Assembly: GCA_900596015.1 (NCBI GenBank)
Contig: UVIF01000012.1
Coordinates: 124,001-188,000 of the forward strand
Direction: 5' to 3'
DNA: 64,000 nucleotides
Origin: Pseudomonas viridiflava
GTDB taxonomy: Bacteria > Pseudomonadota > Gammaproteobacteria > Pseudomonadales > Pseudomonadaceae
The notes beneath the pieces were generated by a model, which saw nothing but the letters and a program-made list of their open reading frames with translations, was not told the origin of the DNA and did no database searches. Both the position numbers and the translations under genes were made by a program. Within the stretch, counting starts at the first letter, position 1. Every line of letters begins with the position of its first letter. Of this stretch, positions 29,330-38,032 are shown in pieces.

Positions 29330-30622
29330 TCAGCCTCGACACCATTGTGAAGGGTCAGTCGGCTTGCCTTGCTGGCGTATTGCAAAATACAGCGCTGGCG
29401 TGCTTTGCCCGCCGCTGGTACCTACGGTTGCGATGGCATCACCGGGCTTGACCACGTCACCGGCCGATTTGAGCAGGGTCTGGTTGTGCCCGTACAGGGT
29501 GAGGTAGCCATTGCCATGGTCGAGAATGACCAGAAGCCCGGCGCCGCGCAACCAGTCGGCGAATACCACTCGGCCACCGTGTACCGCATGCACCTGGCTG
29601 CCGGCCGAGGCACTGATCATGACCCCGTCCCATTTGGTGCGGACATCGTCGCCGCGGGTTTCCCCGAAACGTGCCAACAGTCGACCATCGACAGGCCATG
29701 GAAGTTTTCCCCGTGCCGAGGCAAATGCCCCACCGAAGCTCTCGCCGCTGCTCGACACCAGCGGGCCGCTGGGCGCGCGAGGGGCCTGCGGTGCGGGTGC
29801 CGGCGCTTCTCGGGTGGCAGCTGCCTGCGCTTCGCGCTGGCGACGCTTTTCAGCCTCCTGGGCGGCCAGCAGGGCCTTCTGCCGTGCTTCTTCGGCCTCG
29901 CGAGCCTGGCGTGCCAGGGTTTCCTCGATGGTCTTGAGCACCTTGGCCAGGTCTTCCTGGTCCTGCTGACGCGTCTGCAGCTTCTGGTCGCCTTGCTTGT
30001 ACTGATCGTTGAGCTTGGCCAGGGCGACCTGACGCTCCTTGCGCACCTTGTCGAGGTCTTCGCGCTGGCTGTCCAGATTGCCTTGCTGCACCAGCAATTG
30101 CGCCTGCTGCAGATTGATGTCCTTCTCCACGCCAGCCAGCTTCTGCAAGGTCTGGTTGAAGTTCTTCAACTGTTCCAGGCGGGCCTGGCTCAGATAATCG
30201 TAATAGGTCAGGGTGCGGGCGAACTTCTCCGGATTCTGCTGATTGAGCAGCAGTTTCAGGTATTCCTGGCGCCCGCTCTGATAGGCCGCGCGGGCCTGGA
30301 TGGCAATGAGACGTTGCTGTTCGACCCGGGCGGCCTGGAGCTTGGCTTTCTCGCCTTGCAGACGCTCCAGTTCGCCCTCAGTCTTTTTTAGTTCTTTCTG
30401 CAGGGCCTCCACCTGCTTTTCCAGCTTGCCCATCTCGGTTTCGGTGGTGCGCAGCTCTTTCTGCACCCCGGAGCGTTCCGCCTGCAACTTGCCAAGGGTT
30501 TTCTGCAGCTCGGCGATGTCCTTGCGGGTGGCGTCGATCTGCTGTTGGGTTTGCGCGCGCTCGTCGGCGAAGGCCGGGCCGAGCAGGCATGTCAGGGTCA
30601 GGAACATCAGGGCGCGGAGCAT
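29330..30622 (-). CDS. envC: EnvC-like murein hydrolase activator with degenerate LytM domain
   Basis: 430 residues. Signal peptide at residues 1-19, a long coiled coil (about 22-270, very rich in Gln, Glu and Lys), then a C-terminal M23/LytM domain. The zinc ligands of active LytM peptidases are replaced: the HxGxD position reads TKWDG and the HxH position reads ALYFA. That loss is typical of EnvC, which activates amidases at the septum without cutting peptidoglycan itself. It starts three bases after the gpmI stop. Confidence 0.92.
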   Translation of the reverse strand: MLRALMFLTLTCLLGPAFADERAQTQQQIDATRKDIAELQKTLGKLQAERSGVQKELRTTETEMGKLEKQVEALQKELKKTEGELERLQGEKAKLQAARVEQQRLIAIQARAAYQSGRQEYLKLLLNQQNPEKFARTLTYYDYLSQARLEQLKNFNQTLQKLAGVEKDINLQQAQLLVQQGNLDSQREDLDKVRKERQVALAKLNDQYKQGDQKLQTRQQDQEDLAKVLKTIEETLARQAREAEEARQKALLAAQEAEKRRQREAQAAATREAPAPAPQAPRAPSGPLVSSSGESFGGAFASARGKLPWPVDGRLLARFGETRGDDVRTKWDGVMISASAGSQVHAVHGGRVVFADWLRGAGLLVILDHGNGYLTLYGHNQTLLKSAGDVVKPGDAIATVGTSGGQSTPALYFAIRQQGKPTDPSQWCRG

Positions 30623-30625
30623 GGG

Positions 30626-32161
30626 TCAGCCTTGTACCAGGATCGAAGTGCCGGTCATCTCTTCGGGCTTGGGCAGGCCCATGAGCCAGAGCATGGTGGG
30701 CGCCACGTCGGCCAGAACGCCGCCGGCGCGTACCTTGACGTCACGCTGGCCGACGTAGATGAACGGCACCGGCTCGGTGGTGTGCGCGGTATGCGCCTGG
30801 CCGGTGCAGACGTCTTCCATCTGCTCGCAGTTGCCGTGGTCGGCGGTGATCAACGCTTCGCCGCCGACCTTGTCGAGCGCCGCCGTGATGCGACCCACGC
30901 ACGTGTCCAGGCACTCTACCGCCTTGATGGCTGCGGCCATGATGCCGCTGTGGCCGACCATGTCGCCGTTGGCGTAGTTGACCACGATGACGTCATAGCG
31001 CTGCTGCTCGATGGCTTCGACGATACGGTCGGTCACTTCCGGCGCGCTCATTTCGGGCTGCAGGTCGTAGGTCGCCACCTTGGGCGAGGGCACCAGGATG
31101 CGCTCTTCGCCGGGGAACTCTTCTTCACGGCCACCGGAGAAGAAGAACGTCACGTGGGCGTACTTTTCGGTTTCGGCGATGCGCAGCTGGGTCTTGCCGT
31201 TCTTCGCCAGGTATTCGCCCAGCACGTTGTTCAGCCCCGTGGCAGCAAAGGCCGCCGGTGCCGGGATCTTTGCCGAATATTGGGTCAGGCCCACGTAGCC
31301 GGCCAGCTTGGGCTGGCGAGCCCGCGGGAAATCGGTGAAGTCGTCTTCGACGAATACGCGGCTGAGCTCGCGCGCGCGGTCGGCGCGGAAATTCATGAAG
31401 ATCGTGGCATCGCCATCTTCGACGCGAACCGGCTCGCCGACCGTGGTGGCCTTGACGAACTCGTCGCTCTCGCCGCGCTCGTAGGCGGCCTGCAGGCCTT
31501 GTACGGCGGTGGCTGCCTGGAATTCGGAGGCAGCATCGACGATCAGGTTGTAGGCCGCGCTGACGCGCTCCCAGCGGTTGTCGCGATCCATGGCGAAGTA
31601 GCGGCCGATCAGGCTGGCGGTGCGCCCACGGCCGAGGCGGGCGAACGTGGCGTCCATCAGTTCCAGCGAAGCCTGGGCGCTCTTGGGCGGGGTGTCGCGG
31701 CCGTCGAGGAAGGCGTGCAGGTAGATTTTCTGCGCACCGCGCCCGGCGGCGAGTTCGGCCATGGCCACCAGGTGATCCTGATGGCTGTGCACGCCACCGT
31801 CCGACAGCAGGCCCATGAAGTGCACTGCCTTGCCGGCGGCCACGGCCTTGTCCACGGCTGCACAGATAGTGGGGTTGGTGAAGAACTCGCCGTCGCGGAT
31901 GGCCTTGGTCACGCGAGTGAAATCTTGGTACACCACACGCCCGGCCCCCAGGTTCATGTGGCCGACTTCCGAATTGCCCATCTGCCCGTCGGGCAGCCCG
32001 ACATCCATGCCCGACCCCGAGATCAAGCCATTGGGCTGGCGTGCCATGAGGGCATCGAGCACCGGCTTGCGAGCCGAATAGACCGCGTTGTACTCGTGGT
32101 TTTCACTGTGACCGAAACCATCGAGGATGATCAGGACCAAGGGTTTGGGCGTGGCTGTCAT
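30626..32161 (-). CDS. gpmI: 2,3-bisphosphoglycerate-independent phosphoglycerate mutase
   Basis: 511 residues. It interconverts 3- and 2-phosphoglycerate through a phosphoserine, Ser64 in GNSEVGH, in a di-manganese active site (IILDGFG at the N-terminus, [10 protein letters not shown] near the C-terminus). The ATG at 32161 ([10 protein letters not shown]) is the family start. It is divergent from the rhodanese-like gene. Confidence 0.97.
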   Translation of the reverse strand: MTATPKPLVLIILDGFGHSENHEYNAVYSARKPVLDALMARQPNGLISGSGMDVGLPDGQMGNSEVGHMNLGAGRVVYQDFTRVTKAIRDGEFFTNPTICAAVDKAVAAGKAVHFMGLLSDGGVHSHQDHLVAMAELAAGRGAQKIYLHAFLDGRDTPPKSAQASLELMDATFARLGRGRTASLIGRYFAMDRDNRWERVSAAYNLIVDAASEFQAATAVQGLQAAYERGESDEFVKATTVGEPVRVEDGDATIFMNFRADRARELSRVFVEDDFTDFPRARQPKLAGYVGLTQYSAKIPAPAAFAATGLNNVLGEYLAKNGKTQLRIAETEKYAHVTFFFSGGREEEFPGEERILVPSPKVATYDLQPEMSAPEVTDRIVEAIEQQRYDVIVVNYANGDMVGHSGIMAAAIKAVECLDTCVGRITAALDKVGGEALITADHGNCEQMEDVCTGQAHTAHTTEPVPFIYVGQRDVKVRAGGVLADVAPTMLWLMGLPKPEEMTGTSILVQG

Positions 32162-32378
32162 GGATCCCACTCGCTATGTCAGAAGAGCATTCAGGAGAAG
32201 CCCGGCATTTTAGGGCATTGCGGGCCTGCGTGACGAATCATGGCGGTTTATTTCACCGCGGATGCAAGAACAACAAGCACAGACCCGCAATCAGGCCGAG
32301 CGGTTCCGTCCGGCGGGCTTTGGCCGGACTTGGCGGCTGTGTATACTGGCCGACATTTTAACGCCCTGGAACCCGCTG

Positions 32379-32792
32379 ATGGTCGCTCACCTGATTGAAT
32401 TCGCCACAAATCACTATCTGCTCGTGACCGCGTTCGTGGTCCTGCTGGTCATGCTGATCATGCTGGAAATGAGCAAGGGCGCCAAAAGTCTCAGCCCCCG
32501 CGAGCTGACTGCGCTGGTCAATAGCGATCAGGGCGTGGTCGTGGATATCCGCAACAAAAAGGAATATGCCGCCGGCCACATCGTCGGTGCGCTGAGCATT
32601 CCTCAGGACAAGCTGGCCAGCCGCGTCGGCGAGCTGGAAAAATACAAGGGCAAGACCCTGATCGTGGTCGATGCCATCGGCCAGCACGCCGGCACTGCCT
32701 GCGCCGAGCTGGTCAAGGCAGGCCACACCGCCGCCAAGCTGGCCGGTGGCGTCTCGAGCTGGCGTGCCGATAACCTGCCTGTGGTGAAGTGA
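32379..32792 (+). CDS. Membrane-anchored rhodanese-like protein without catalytic cysteine (YibN-like)
   Basis: 137 residues. One N-terminal membrane helix (about residues 12-30) is followed by a rhodanese domain (VVVDIRNKKEYAAGHIVGA near residue 57). The active-site loop that should start with Cys reads VVDAIGQHAG, so sulfurtransferase activity is unlikely. YibN of E. coli has the same loss. The ATG at 32379 was chosen because it begins just before the membrane helix. One base separates it from grxC. Confidence 0.9.
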   Translation: MVAHLIEFATNHYLLVTAFVVLLVMLIMLEMSKGAKSLSPRELTALVNSDQGVVVDIRNKKEYAAGHIVGALSIPQDKLASRVGELEKYKGKTLIVVDAIGQHAGTACAELVKAGHTAAKLAGGVSSWRADNLPVVK

Positions 32793-32793
32793 A

Positions 32794-33048
32794 ATGAAGC
32801 CGATCCTCGTCTACTCCAGCGACTATTGCCCTTATTGCTCGCGCGCCAAGTACCTGCTGGAAAGCAAGAAGGCGCCGTTCACCGAGATCAAGGTCGACGG
32901 CAAGCCCGAGCTGCGCCGCGAGATGGCGGCCAAGGCTGGCCGTACGTCGGTGCCCCAGATCTGGATCGGCGAGCTGCACGTCGGCGGCTGCGACGACCTG
33001 TTCGCCCTCGAGCGCGCCGGCAAGCTGGACGCGTTGCTGGGGGCCTGA
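32794..33048 (+). CDS. grxC: Glutaredoxin 3
   Basis: 84 residues with the dithiol active site Cys12-Pro-Tyr-Cys15 and the glutathione-binding TSVPQIWIG and GGCDDL segments. It reduces disulfides with glutathione in the cytoplasm. It lies between the YibN-like gene and secB, a conserved trio. Confidence 0.96.
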   Translation: MKPILVYSSDYCPYCSRAKYLLESKKAPFTEIKVDGKPELRREMAAKAGRTSVPQIWIGELHVGGCDDLFALERAGKLDALLGA

Positions 33049-33093
33049 TCGGTCCCCTTACCCCCACACCTCTTAAGATCACAAGGATCTGCG

Positions 33094-33579
33094 ATGACCG
33101 ACCAAGCGAACAATGGCGCTGCTGCCGCCGAAAACGAACCGCAGTTCTCGCTGCAGCGTATCTACGTGCGTGACCTGTCGTTCGAGGCGCCGAAAAGCCC
33201 GGCGATCTTCCGCCAGCAGTGGGAACCCAGCGTTTCCCTGGACCTGAACACCCGCCAGAAAGGCCTGGAAGGGGACTTTCACGAGGTCGTGCTGACCCTG
33301 TCGGTCACGGTCAAGAACGGCGAAGAAGTCGCGTTCATCGCCGAAGTGCAGCAGGCCGGTATCTTCCTGATCAAGGGTCTGGACGAGGGCTCGATGAGCC
33401 ACACCCTGGGTGCGTTCTGCCCCAACATCCTGTTCCCGTATGCCCGCGAGACCCTGGACAGCCTGGTGACCCGTGGCTCGTTCCCGGCGCTGATGCTGGC
33501 TCCGGTGAACTTCGACATGCTCTATGCCCAGGAACTGCAGCGCATGCAGGAATCGGGCGAAGCGCCTACGCCTCAGTAA
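33094..33579 (+). CDS. secB: Preprotein translocase chaperone SecB
   Basis: 161 residues. A tetrameric export chaperone that holds preproteins unfolded and hands them to SecA. The sequence is SecB throughout, including [14 protein letters not shown] near residue 18 and [13 protein letters not shown] near 86. A clear hairpin terminator follows. Confidence 0.97.
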   Translation: MTDQANNGAAAAENEPQFSLQRIYVRDLSFEAPKSPAIFRQQWEPSVSLDLNTRQKGLEGDFHEVVLTLSVTVKNGEEVAFIAEVQQAGIFLIKGLDEGSMSHTLGAFCPNILFPYARETLDSLVTRGSFPALMLAPVNFDMLYAQELQRMQESGEAPTPQ

Positions 33580-33601
33580 GCGTTGCCGTGCAGTGAACGA
33601 A

Positions 33602-33629
33602 AAGCGCCTTTCGGGGCGCTTTTTTTTTG
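33602..33629 (+). terminator. Rho-independent terminator of the grxC-secB unit
   Basis: AAGCGCC-TTTC-GGGGCGCTT forms a GC-rich hairpin followed by nine T residues, 23 bases past the secB stop. This is the cleanest intrinsic terminator in the window. Confidence 0.93.
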
Positions 33630-33752
33630 TGGGAGCGGGCTGCCCCTTTCGCGGGCATAGAGCTCGCCGCCCGCCCCGCTCCCACAGGTCAATCCCACCT
33701 CTAAAGGTTGCAGCATTACCCTGTGGGAGCGGGCTCTGCCCGCGAAGAGGCC
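33630..33752. repeat. REP cluster between secB and trmL
   Basis: Three REP cores: GTGGGAGCGGG...TTCGCGGGCA at 33630-33658, a diverged inverse ending CCGCTCCCACA near 33686, and GTGGGAGCGGGCTCTGCCCGCGAA at 33722-33747. They lie between convergent genes, directly behind the secB terminator. Confidence 0.85.
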
Positions 33753-33760
33753 CTCAAGCC

Positions 33761-34216
33761 CTACTCAAACCCCAGCTGTCGCCACGCCTCATACACCGCC
33801 ACGGCCACCGTGTTCGACAGGTTCAAACTGCGGCACCCTTCTCGCATCGGCAGGCGCAACTTGTGCTGGCTGTCCAGCGCATCCAGCACCTCGGCCGGCA
33901 GCCCGCGGCTTTCCGGACCGAACAGGAACGCATCGCCCTTCTCGAAGCTGGCATCATGAAAAGGTCGCGAGCCCTTCGTGGTGAAGGCGAAGACCCGTGG
34001 CTGACCCAGGCTTTCCAGGCAACTGGCCAGGTCGGCGTGACGCTGCAGGGTGGCGTACTCATGGTAATCGAGACCGGCGCGGCGCAGGCGCTTGTCGTCC
34101 AGCTCGAAGCCGATCGGCTCTATCAGGTGCAAGGCGCAACCGCTGTTGGCGCACAGCCTGATAATGTTGCCTGTATTGGGCGGTATCTCTGGTTGAAAAA
34201 GGATCACGTGAAACAT
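33761..34216 (-). CDS. trmL: tRNA (cytidine(34)-2'-O)-methyltransferase TrmL
   Basis: 151 residues, SPOUT fold. It 2'-O-methylates the wobble base of two tRNA-Leu species. Signature segments are MFHVILFQPEIPPNTGNIIR, FGPESRGLP and LPMREGCRSLNLSNTVAVA. The ATG at 34216-34214 overlaps the ATG of the divergent gene at 34215, the two sharing the palindrome CATG. Confidence 0.95.
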   Translation of the reverse strand: MFHVILFQPEIPPNTGNIIRLCANSGCALHLIEPIGFELDDKRLRRAGLDYHEYATLQRHADLASCLESLGQPRVFAFTTKGSRPFHDASFEKGDAFLFGPESRGLPAEVLDALDSQHKLRLPMREGCRSLNLSNTVAVAVYEAWRQLGFE

Positions 34217-34655
34217 GCGCGGCACCGAACTGAAGGACGGGCAGCATTCTACTCCTGATCCGAGCGAGCGTTCGCAACTGTGGCCACGGGTTTTGGGCTC
34301 GCTGGCGATCATTGGCTTGCTGGTCGGACTGATGATCGGCCGCCTGACCAATCCCGAGCCTGCTCGCCTGGATAACATCGAAGTGCACCGCGACCAGTTG
34401 GTGCTGTGGTTCAACGATGAGCCGCGGGTGCATGGCGAGGTGGTGGAAGGAACGGTGGCGATGCTGTTCGACGCCACCGGCGCTCCGGCCAGCGGGCGGT
34501 TGCTGGTGGACGGCAAGCCGGTGACCTGGCGCATTCAGCGCAGTGATGAGGGGTTGTTGTTGACGGTGGTGGCAGCGCGTCCGTTGCAGATGCAATGGCG
34601 CGCGGTGCAGCTCGATGGACGCTGGCAAACCACCGTCGAGATGCGCGAGCAATAA
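34215..34655 (+). CDS. Conserved hypothetical protein with one N-terminal membrane anchor
   Basis: 146 residues. A short charged N-terminus is followed by one hydrophobic helix (about residues 27-42) and a soluble domain, likely periplasmic. I recall similar genes beside trmL in other pseudomonads but cannot name a family. The start at 34215 has AAAAAGGA about 11 bases upstream. The stop codon is the point at which an 83-bp tandem repeat array begins. Confidence 0.7.
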   Translation: MRGTELKDGQHSTPDPSERSQLWPRVLGSLAIIGLLVGLMIGRLTNPEPARLDNIEVHRDQLVLWFNDEPRVHGEVVEGTVAMLFDATGAPASGRLLVDGKPVTWRIQRSDEGLLLTVVAARPLQMQWRAVQLDGRWQTTVEMREQ

Positions 34656-34862
34656 AAGAGGGGACCCCAGCCTGCCTGTACCAGGGCCCCCCAAGCGGGG
34701 TTGAAATACCAGGCCTTGCAGCCGGGCGTTTCGATGTAAAGAAGGGGAGTCCCGGCCTGCCTGTACCAAGGTCCCCAAAACAGTTGTGCGGTATTCCAGC
34801 CTTGGCTGGAGTCGCGGTGTAAAGAGGGAATCCCCGGCCTGCCTGTACCAAGGTTCCCGAAA
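34655..34862. repeat. Three tandem repeats of 83 bp with a conserved hairpin core
   Basis: Units begin with AAAGA at 34655, 34738 and 34821, exactly 83 bases apart. Each opens with a roughly 33-base core in which GGGGA or GGGAA pairs with TCCCC or TTCCC around a nearly invariant CCTGCCTGTACCA loop. The second and third cores differ by matching changes on both sides of the stem. The bodies between cores are more diverged. No gene is seen in the array. Confidence 0.88.
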
Positions 34863-34917
34863 CTGGGTAATGGTTAGTACATTGCAGCGCGCGTGCCAGT
34901 TTTGTTGCAGAAGCTTT

Positions 34918-35040
34918 CTGAACATCCAAAATGTTTCGCCGTACTTTCTATATTGTTGAAATATAAGGAAAAATAATTTTGATCGGATAACAGTCTTTTA
35001 GCTCATTGAAACGAACGAGGTTTTATCCGAGCGATCAGCG
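34918..35040. other. A/T-rich intergenic patch
   Basis: This stretch is strikingly A/T-rich compared with the GC-rich surroundings and contains an inverted repeat TATAT-TGTTGA-AATATA near 34948. No open frame of interest is present. It may be a promoter region, a remnant of foreign DNA or a spacer; the sequence alone does not decide. Confidence 0.6.
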
Positions 35041-35113
35041 ATGTTCAACAGCGCATCGTGTGGGTGCACTGCACAAGGCGAATGCACAAAAGCGGAGAGT
35101 TTCTTCAAACCCC

Positions 35114-35204
35114 CTGTAGCAGCGGCGCAAGCCGCGTCGGCGGTATGTGCGGTGCATCAGACCCACCGCGGTGAGACCGGACGCGGCTTGCGCCGCTGCT
35201 ACAG
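35114..35204. repeat. Long palindromic repeat of the GTAGCAGCGGCGCAAGCCGCGTC family
   Basis: CTGTAGCAGCGGCGCAAGCCGCGTC and its inverse GACGCGGCTTGCGCCGCTGCTACAG face each other about 40 bases apart. It is the same family as the arrays at 14851 and 40859 and lies downstream of ntrC. Confidence 0.9.
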
Positions 35205-35236
35205 AGATCGCGTATGCCGTGGCGGTGTGCGGGACG

Positions 35237-36673
35237 TCAGGCTTCTTCGACTTCGTCCTCGTCGGCGCCGTCGACCTTCATGCCCAGCTCTTTGATCTTG
35301 CGCGTCAGGGTATTGCGACCCCACCCCAGCAGCACGGCCGCATCACGACGTCGCCCGGCGGTGTGCTTAAGAGCGGTCTCGATCATGATCCGCTCGAAGC
35401 TGGGCACGGCGCTGTCGAGCAGGCTCGACTGCCCGCGTGCCAGGGCCTGGTCGGCCCATTGGCGCAACGCCTGCTCCCAGTTGGTCACCGGCGCGGCGTC
35501 CTGCGGCAGGCTCAGCAGCTCCGGCGGCAGGTCGCCGGTGTGCACTTCGCGACCCGAAGCCATCACCGTGATCCAGCGGCAGGTGTTTTCCAGCTGACGC
35601 ACGTTGCCAGGCCACGGCAGGTTCTTCAGGTAGTCCTCGGTCTCGCTCTTGAGCAACTTGGGCTCGACCGCCAGTTCCTGGGCGGCGCGGCTGAGAAAAT
35701 GGCGAGCCAGGGTCGGGATGTCTTCGCGACGGTCCGACAGGCGCGGGATGTGGATACGGATCACGTTGAGACGATGGAACAGGTCTTCGCGGAACTTGCC
35801 GGCGTGCACCAGGGTTTCCAGATTCTGGTGGGTGGCGGCAATGATGCGCACGTCGACCTTGACCGGTATGTGCCCACCGACGCGGTAGAACTCGCCATCG
35901 GCCAGCACGCGCAGCAGGCGCGTCTGGGTGTCGGCCGGCATGTCGCCGATTTCGTCGAGGAACAGCGTGCCGCCGTCGGCCTGCTCGAAGCGGCCTCGGC
36001 GCAGGTTGGCGGCGCCGGTGAAGGCGCCTTTTTCATGGCCGAACAGCTCCGACTCCATCAGGTCCTTGGGAATCGCCGCCATGTTCAGCGCAATGAACGG
36101 CGACGCGGCCCGCGGGCTGTGCCGATGCAGGGCATGGGCGACCAGTTCCTTGCCGGTGCCGGACTCGCCATTGATCAGCACGGTAATGTTGGAATGGCTG
36201 AGGCGGCCGATGGCGCGGAAGACCTCCTGCATGGCCGGTGCTTCGCCGATGATCTCGGGTGTGCGGGTCAGGGCCGGGACTTCGGTCAGGCCCTGCTGCT
36301 CCTGGGCGTGCTGGTTGGCACGCTTGACCAGCGACACTGCCTCGTCGACGTCGAACGGCTTGGGCAGGTACTCGAACGCGCCGCCCTGGTAGGAAGCGAC
36401 CGCGCTGTCCAGGTCCGAGTGCGCGGTCATGATGATCACCGGCAGGCGTGGATGCTGTTCGCGAATGCGCGCCAGCAGGTCCAGGCCACTGGCGCCGGGC
36501 ATGCGGATGTCGGAGATGATCACGTCGGGCTGCTGGCGCGCCAGTCGGCTCATGACACCATCGGCGCTGTCGAAGCTCTGGGTGGTCATGCCTTCTTGCT
36601 GCAGGGCCTTTTCCAGTACCCAGCGGATGGAACGGTCGTCATCGACGATCCAGACAGTTTCACTACGGCTCAT
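35237..36673 (-). CDS. ntrC: Nitrogen regulation response regulator NtrC
   Basis: 478 residues. Receiver domain with Asp55 (SDIRMPG), AAA+ domain with Walker A GESGTGKE at residues 169-176 and the sigma-54 contact loop GAFTGA at 216-221, and a C-terminal Fis-type HTH (AAVLLGWGRNTLTRKIKEL). When phosphorylated by NtrB it activates sigma-54 promoters such as that of glnA. It overlaps ntrB by four bases. Confidence 0.98.
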   Translation of the reverse strand: MSRSETVWIVDDDRSIRWVLEKALQQEGMTTQSFDSADGVMSRLARQQPDVIISDIRMPGASGLDLLARIREQHPRLPVIIMTAHSDLDSAVASYQGGAFEYLPKPFDVDEAVSLVKRANQHAQEQQGLTEVPALTRTPEIIGEAPAMQEVFRAIGRLSHSNITVLINGESGTGKELVAHALHRHSPRAASPFIALNMAAIPKDLMESELFGHEKGAFTGAANLRRGRFEQADGGTLFLDEIGDMPADTQTRLLRVLADGEFYRVGGHIPVKVDVRIIAATHQNLETLVHAGKFREDLFHRLNVIRIHIPRLSDRREDIPTLARHFLSRAAQELAVEPKLLKSETEDYLKNLPWPGNVRQLENTCRWITVMASGREVHTGDLPPELLSLPQDAAPVTNWEQALRQWADQALARGQSSLLDSAVPSFERIMIETALKHTAGRRRDAAVLLGWGRNTLTRKIKELGMKVDGADEDEVEEA

Positions 36674-37755
36674 GACGAAGCGGCTCCTTGTTCCAGCGGC
36701 AGGAAGATCGAAAACGTGGTGTGGCCGGGGTGGCTTTCACACTCGATCAAGCCCTGGTGCTGACTGATGATGTTCTGGGTAATGGCCAACCCCAGGCCGG
36801 TACCGTCGGGACGGCCACTGACCATGGGGTAGAAGATGGTTTCCTGCAGTTGGGCAGGAATGCCCGGACCGTTGTCGGTAATCTCGATCTTGCTGACCAG
36901 GCGATGGCGCACATGGCCGATGGTGAACTGGCGCATGGCGCGGGTGCGCAGGCTGATGCGTCCCAGGCGCAACTCGTTCTGGCCGCTGATGGCCTGCATG
37001 GCATTGCGCACGATGTTGAGCACCGCCTGAATCATCTGCTCGCGGTCGATCAACACATCCGGGATGCTCGGGTCGTAGTCGCGCACCAGAGTGATGCAAC
37101 CCTGGCTTTCGGCCTCGACCAGGTTGGCCACGCGCTCCAGCACCTCGTGGATATTGGTCATGGCCAGCAGAGGCAGCTTGTTCGAACCCAGCATGCGGTC
37201 GACCAGATTTCGCAGCCGGTCGGCTTCCTCGATGATGACGTTGGTGTAGTCCTTGAGGCTTTCCTCGGGCAGCTCGCGCGCCAGCAATTGAGCCGCGCCA
37301 CGGATGCCACCCAGCGGATTCTTGATCTCGTGGGCCAGGCCGCGCACCAGCATCTTGGTGGTCTCCTGCTTGGACAGCTGAGCCTCTTCCTTGGTGATGC
37401 GCAGCAGACGGTCACGCGGATGCACTTCGAGCAGCAGCCAGGTCGCGCCGTTGCTCAGGATCGGTGTGACCGCATAGTCAACCGTCAGCGTCTGCCCGGC
37501 CAGCGCGGTCAGCATCGCTTCGCGCTTGGTGAAGGGGTGAGCCTGTTCGACGGCCTGGCGCAGCGAGTTGAGTGCTTCGGTGGATTCGGTGAACAGCTCG
37601 CTGATGAACTGACCATGGCTGCGTTGGCCACTGATCGCCAGCAGCATCTCGGCTGCGGGGTTCATGTACTCAAGACGCAGGTCGGCATTGAGCAGAATGG
37701 TGGCAGTGGTGAGGTTGTCGAGTAACAGTCGGTGCAGGGCATCGCTGATGGTCAT
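36670..37755 (-). CDS. ntrB: Nitrogen regulation sensor kinase NtrB
   Basis: 361 residues. N-terminal PAS domain, phospho-acceptor His142 in GLAHEIKNPLGG, and HATPase boxes including DNGPGIP and GTGLGLAI. It is cytoplasmic, with no membrane segment, and controlled by PII proteins. The ATG at 37755 (MTISDALHRLL) is the family start. An NtrC-like site lies about 230 bases upstream. Confidence 0.97.
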   Translation of the reverse strand: MTISDALHRLLLDNLTTATILLNADLRLEYMNPAAEMLLAISGQRSHGQFISELFTESTEALNSLRQAVEQAHPFTKREAMLTALAGQTLTVDYAVTPILSNGATWLLLEVHPRDRLLRITKEEAQLSKQETTKMLVRGLAHEIKNPLGGIRGAAQLLARELPEESLKDYTNVIIEEADRLRNLVDRMLGSNKLPLLAMTNIHEVLERVANLVEAESQGCITLVRDYDPSIPDVLIDREQMIQAVLNIVRNAMQAISGQNELRLGRISLRTRAMRQFTIGHVRHRLVSKIEITDNGPGIPAQLQETIFYPMVSGRPDGTGLGLAITQNIISQHQGLIECESHPGHTTFSIFLPLEQGAASS

Positions 37756-37983
37756 GGGGACAGGTGACCTCTTTTGGCACAGGGCGCCCGTGGCAACGCC
37801 CGGGTTCGCGCGCGAAACAAACTCGCTGGTGCAGGGAAAATGCAAGAACCAAACCAAGGCTCCGAAAAGAAGCGCGGATCCTGCAAATGGGTACCATTAG
37901 TGCCGCGCTGCACGGGATGTGCGCCGGACGAAATGCTGCAGCGACCCAAAATGGCACGGCATGCCTGGCAATGACCAGCATAG

Positions 37984-38000
37984 CGCACCAAAAAAGTGCG
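37984..38000. promoter_or_regulatory. Candidate NtrC-binding site upstream of ntrB
   Basis: CGCACC-AAAAA-AGTGCG matches the enterobacterial NtrC consensus TGCACC-N5-GGTGCA at 9 of the 12 specified positions, with correct half-site spacing. It lies about 230-245 bases upstream of the ntrB start and 33 bases downstream of the DUF4124 stop. Autoregulation of ntrBC is inferred. Confidence 0.6.
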
Positions 38001-38032
38001 GTCAGGTCTATATCGTTTTCGGCTGCCGCTGC

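Noticed and set aside
37880-37896. Possible sigma-54 promoter for ntrB on the minus strand (TGGTACCCATTTGCA)
   Set aside because: The GG and GC elements are one base too close; sigma-54 spacing is strict.
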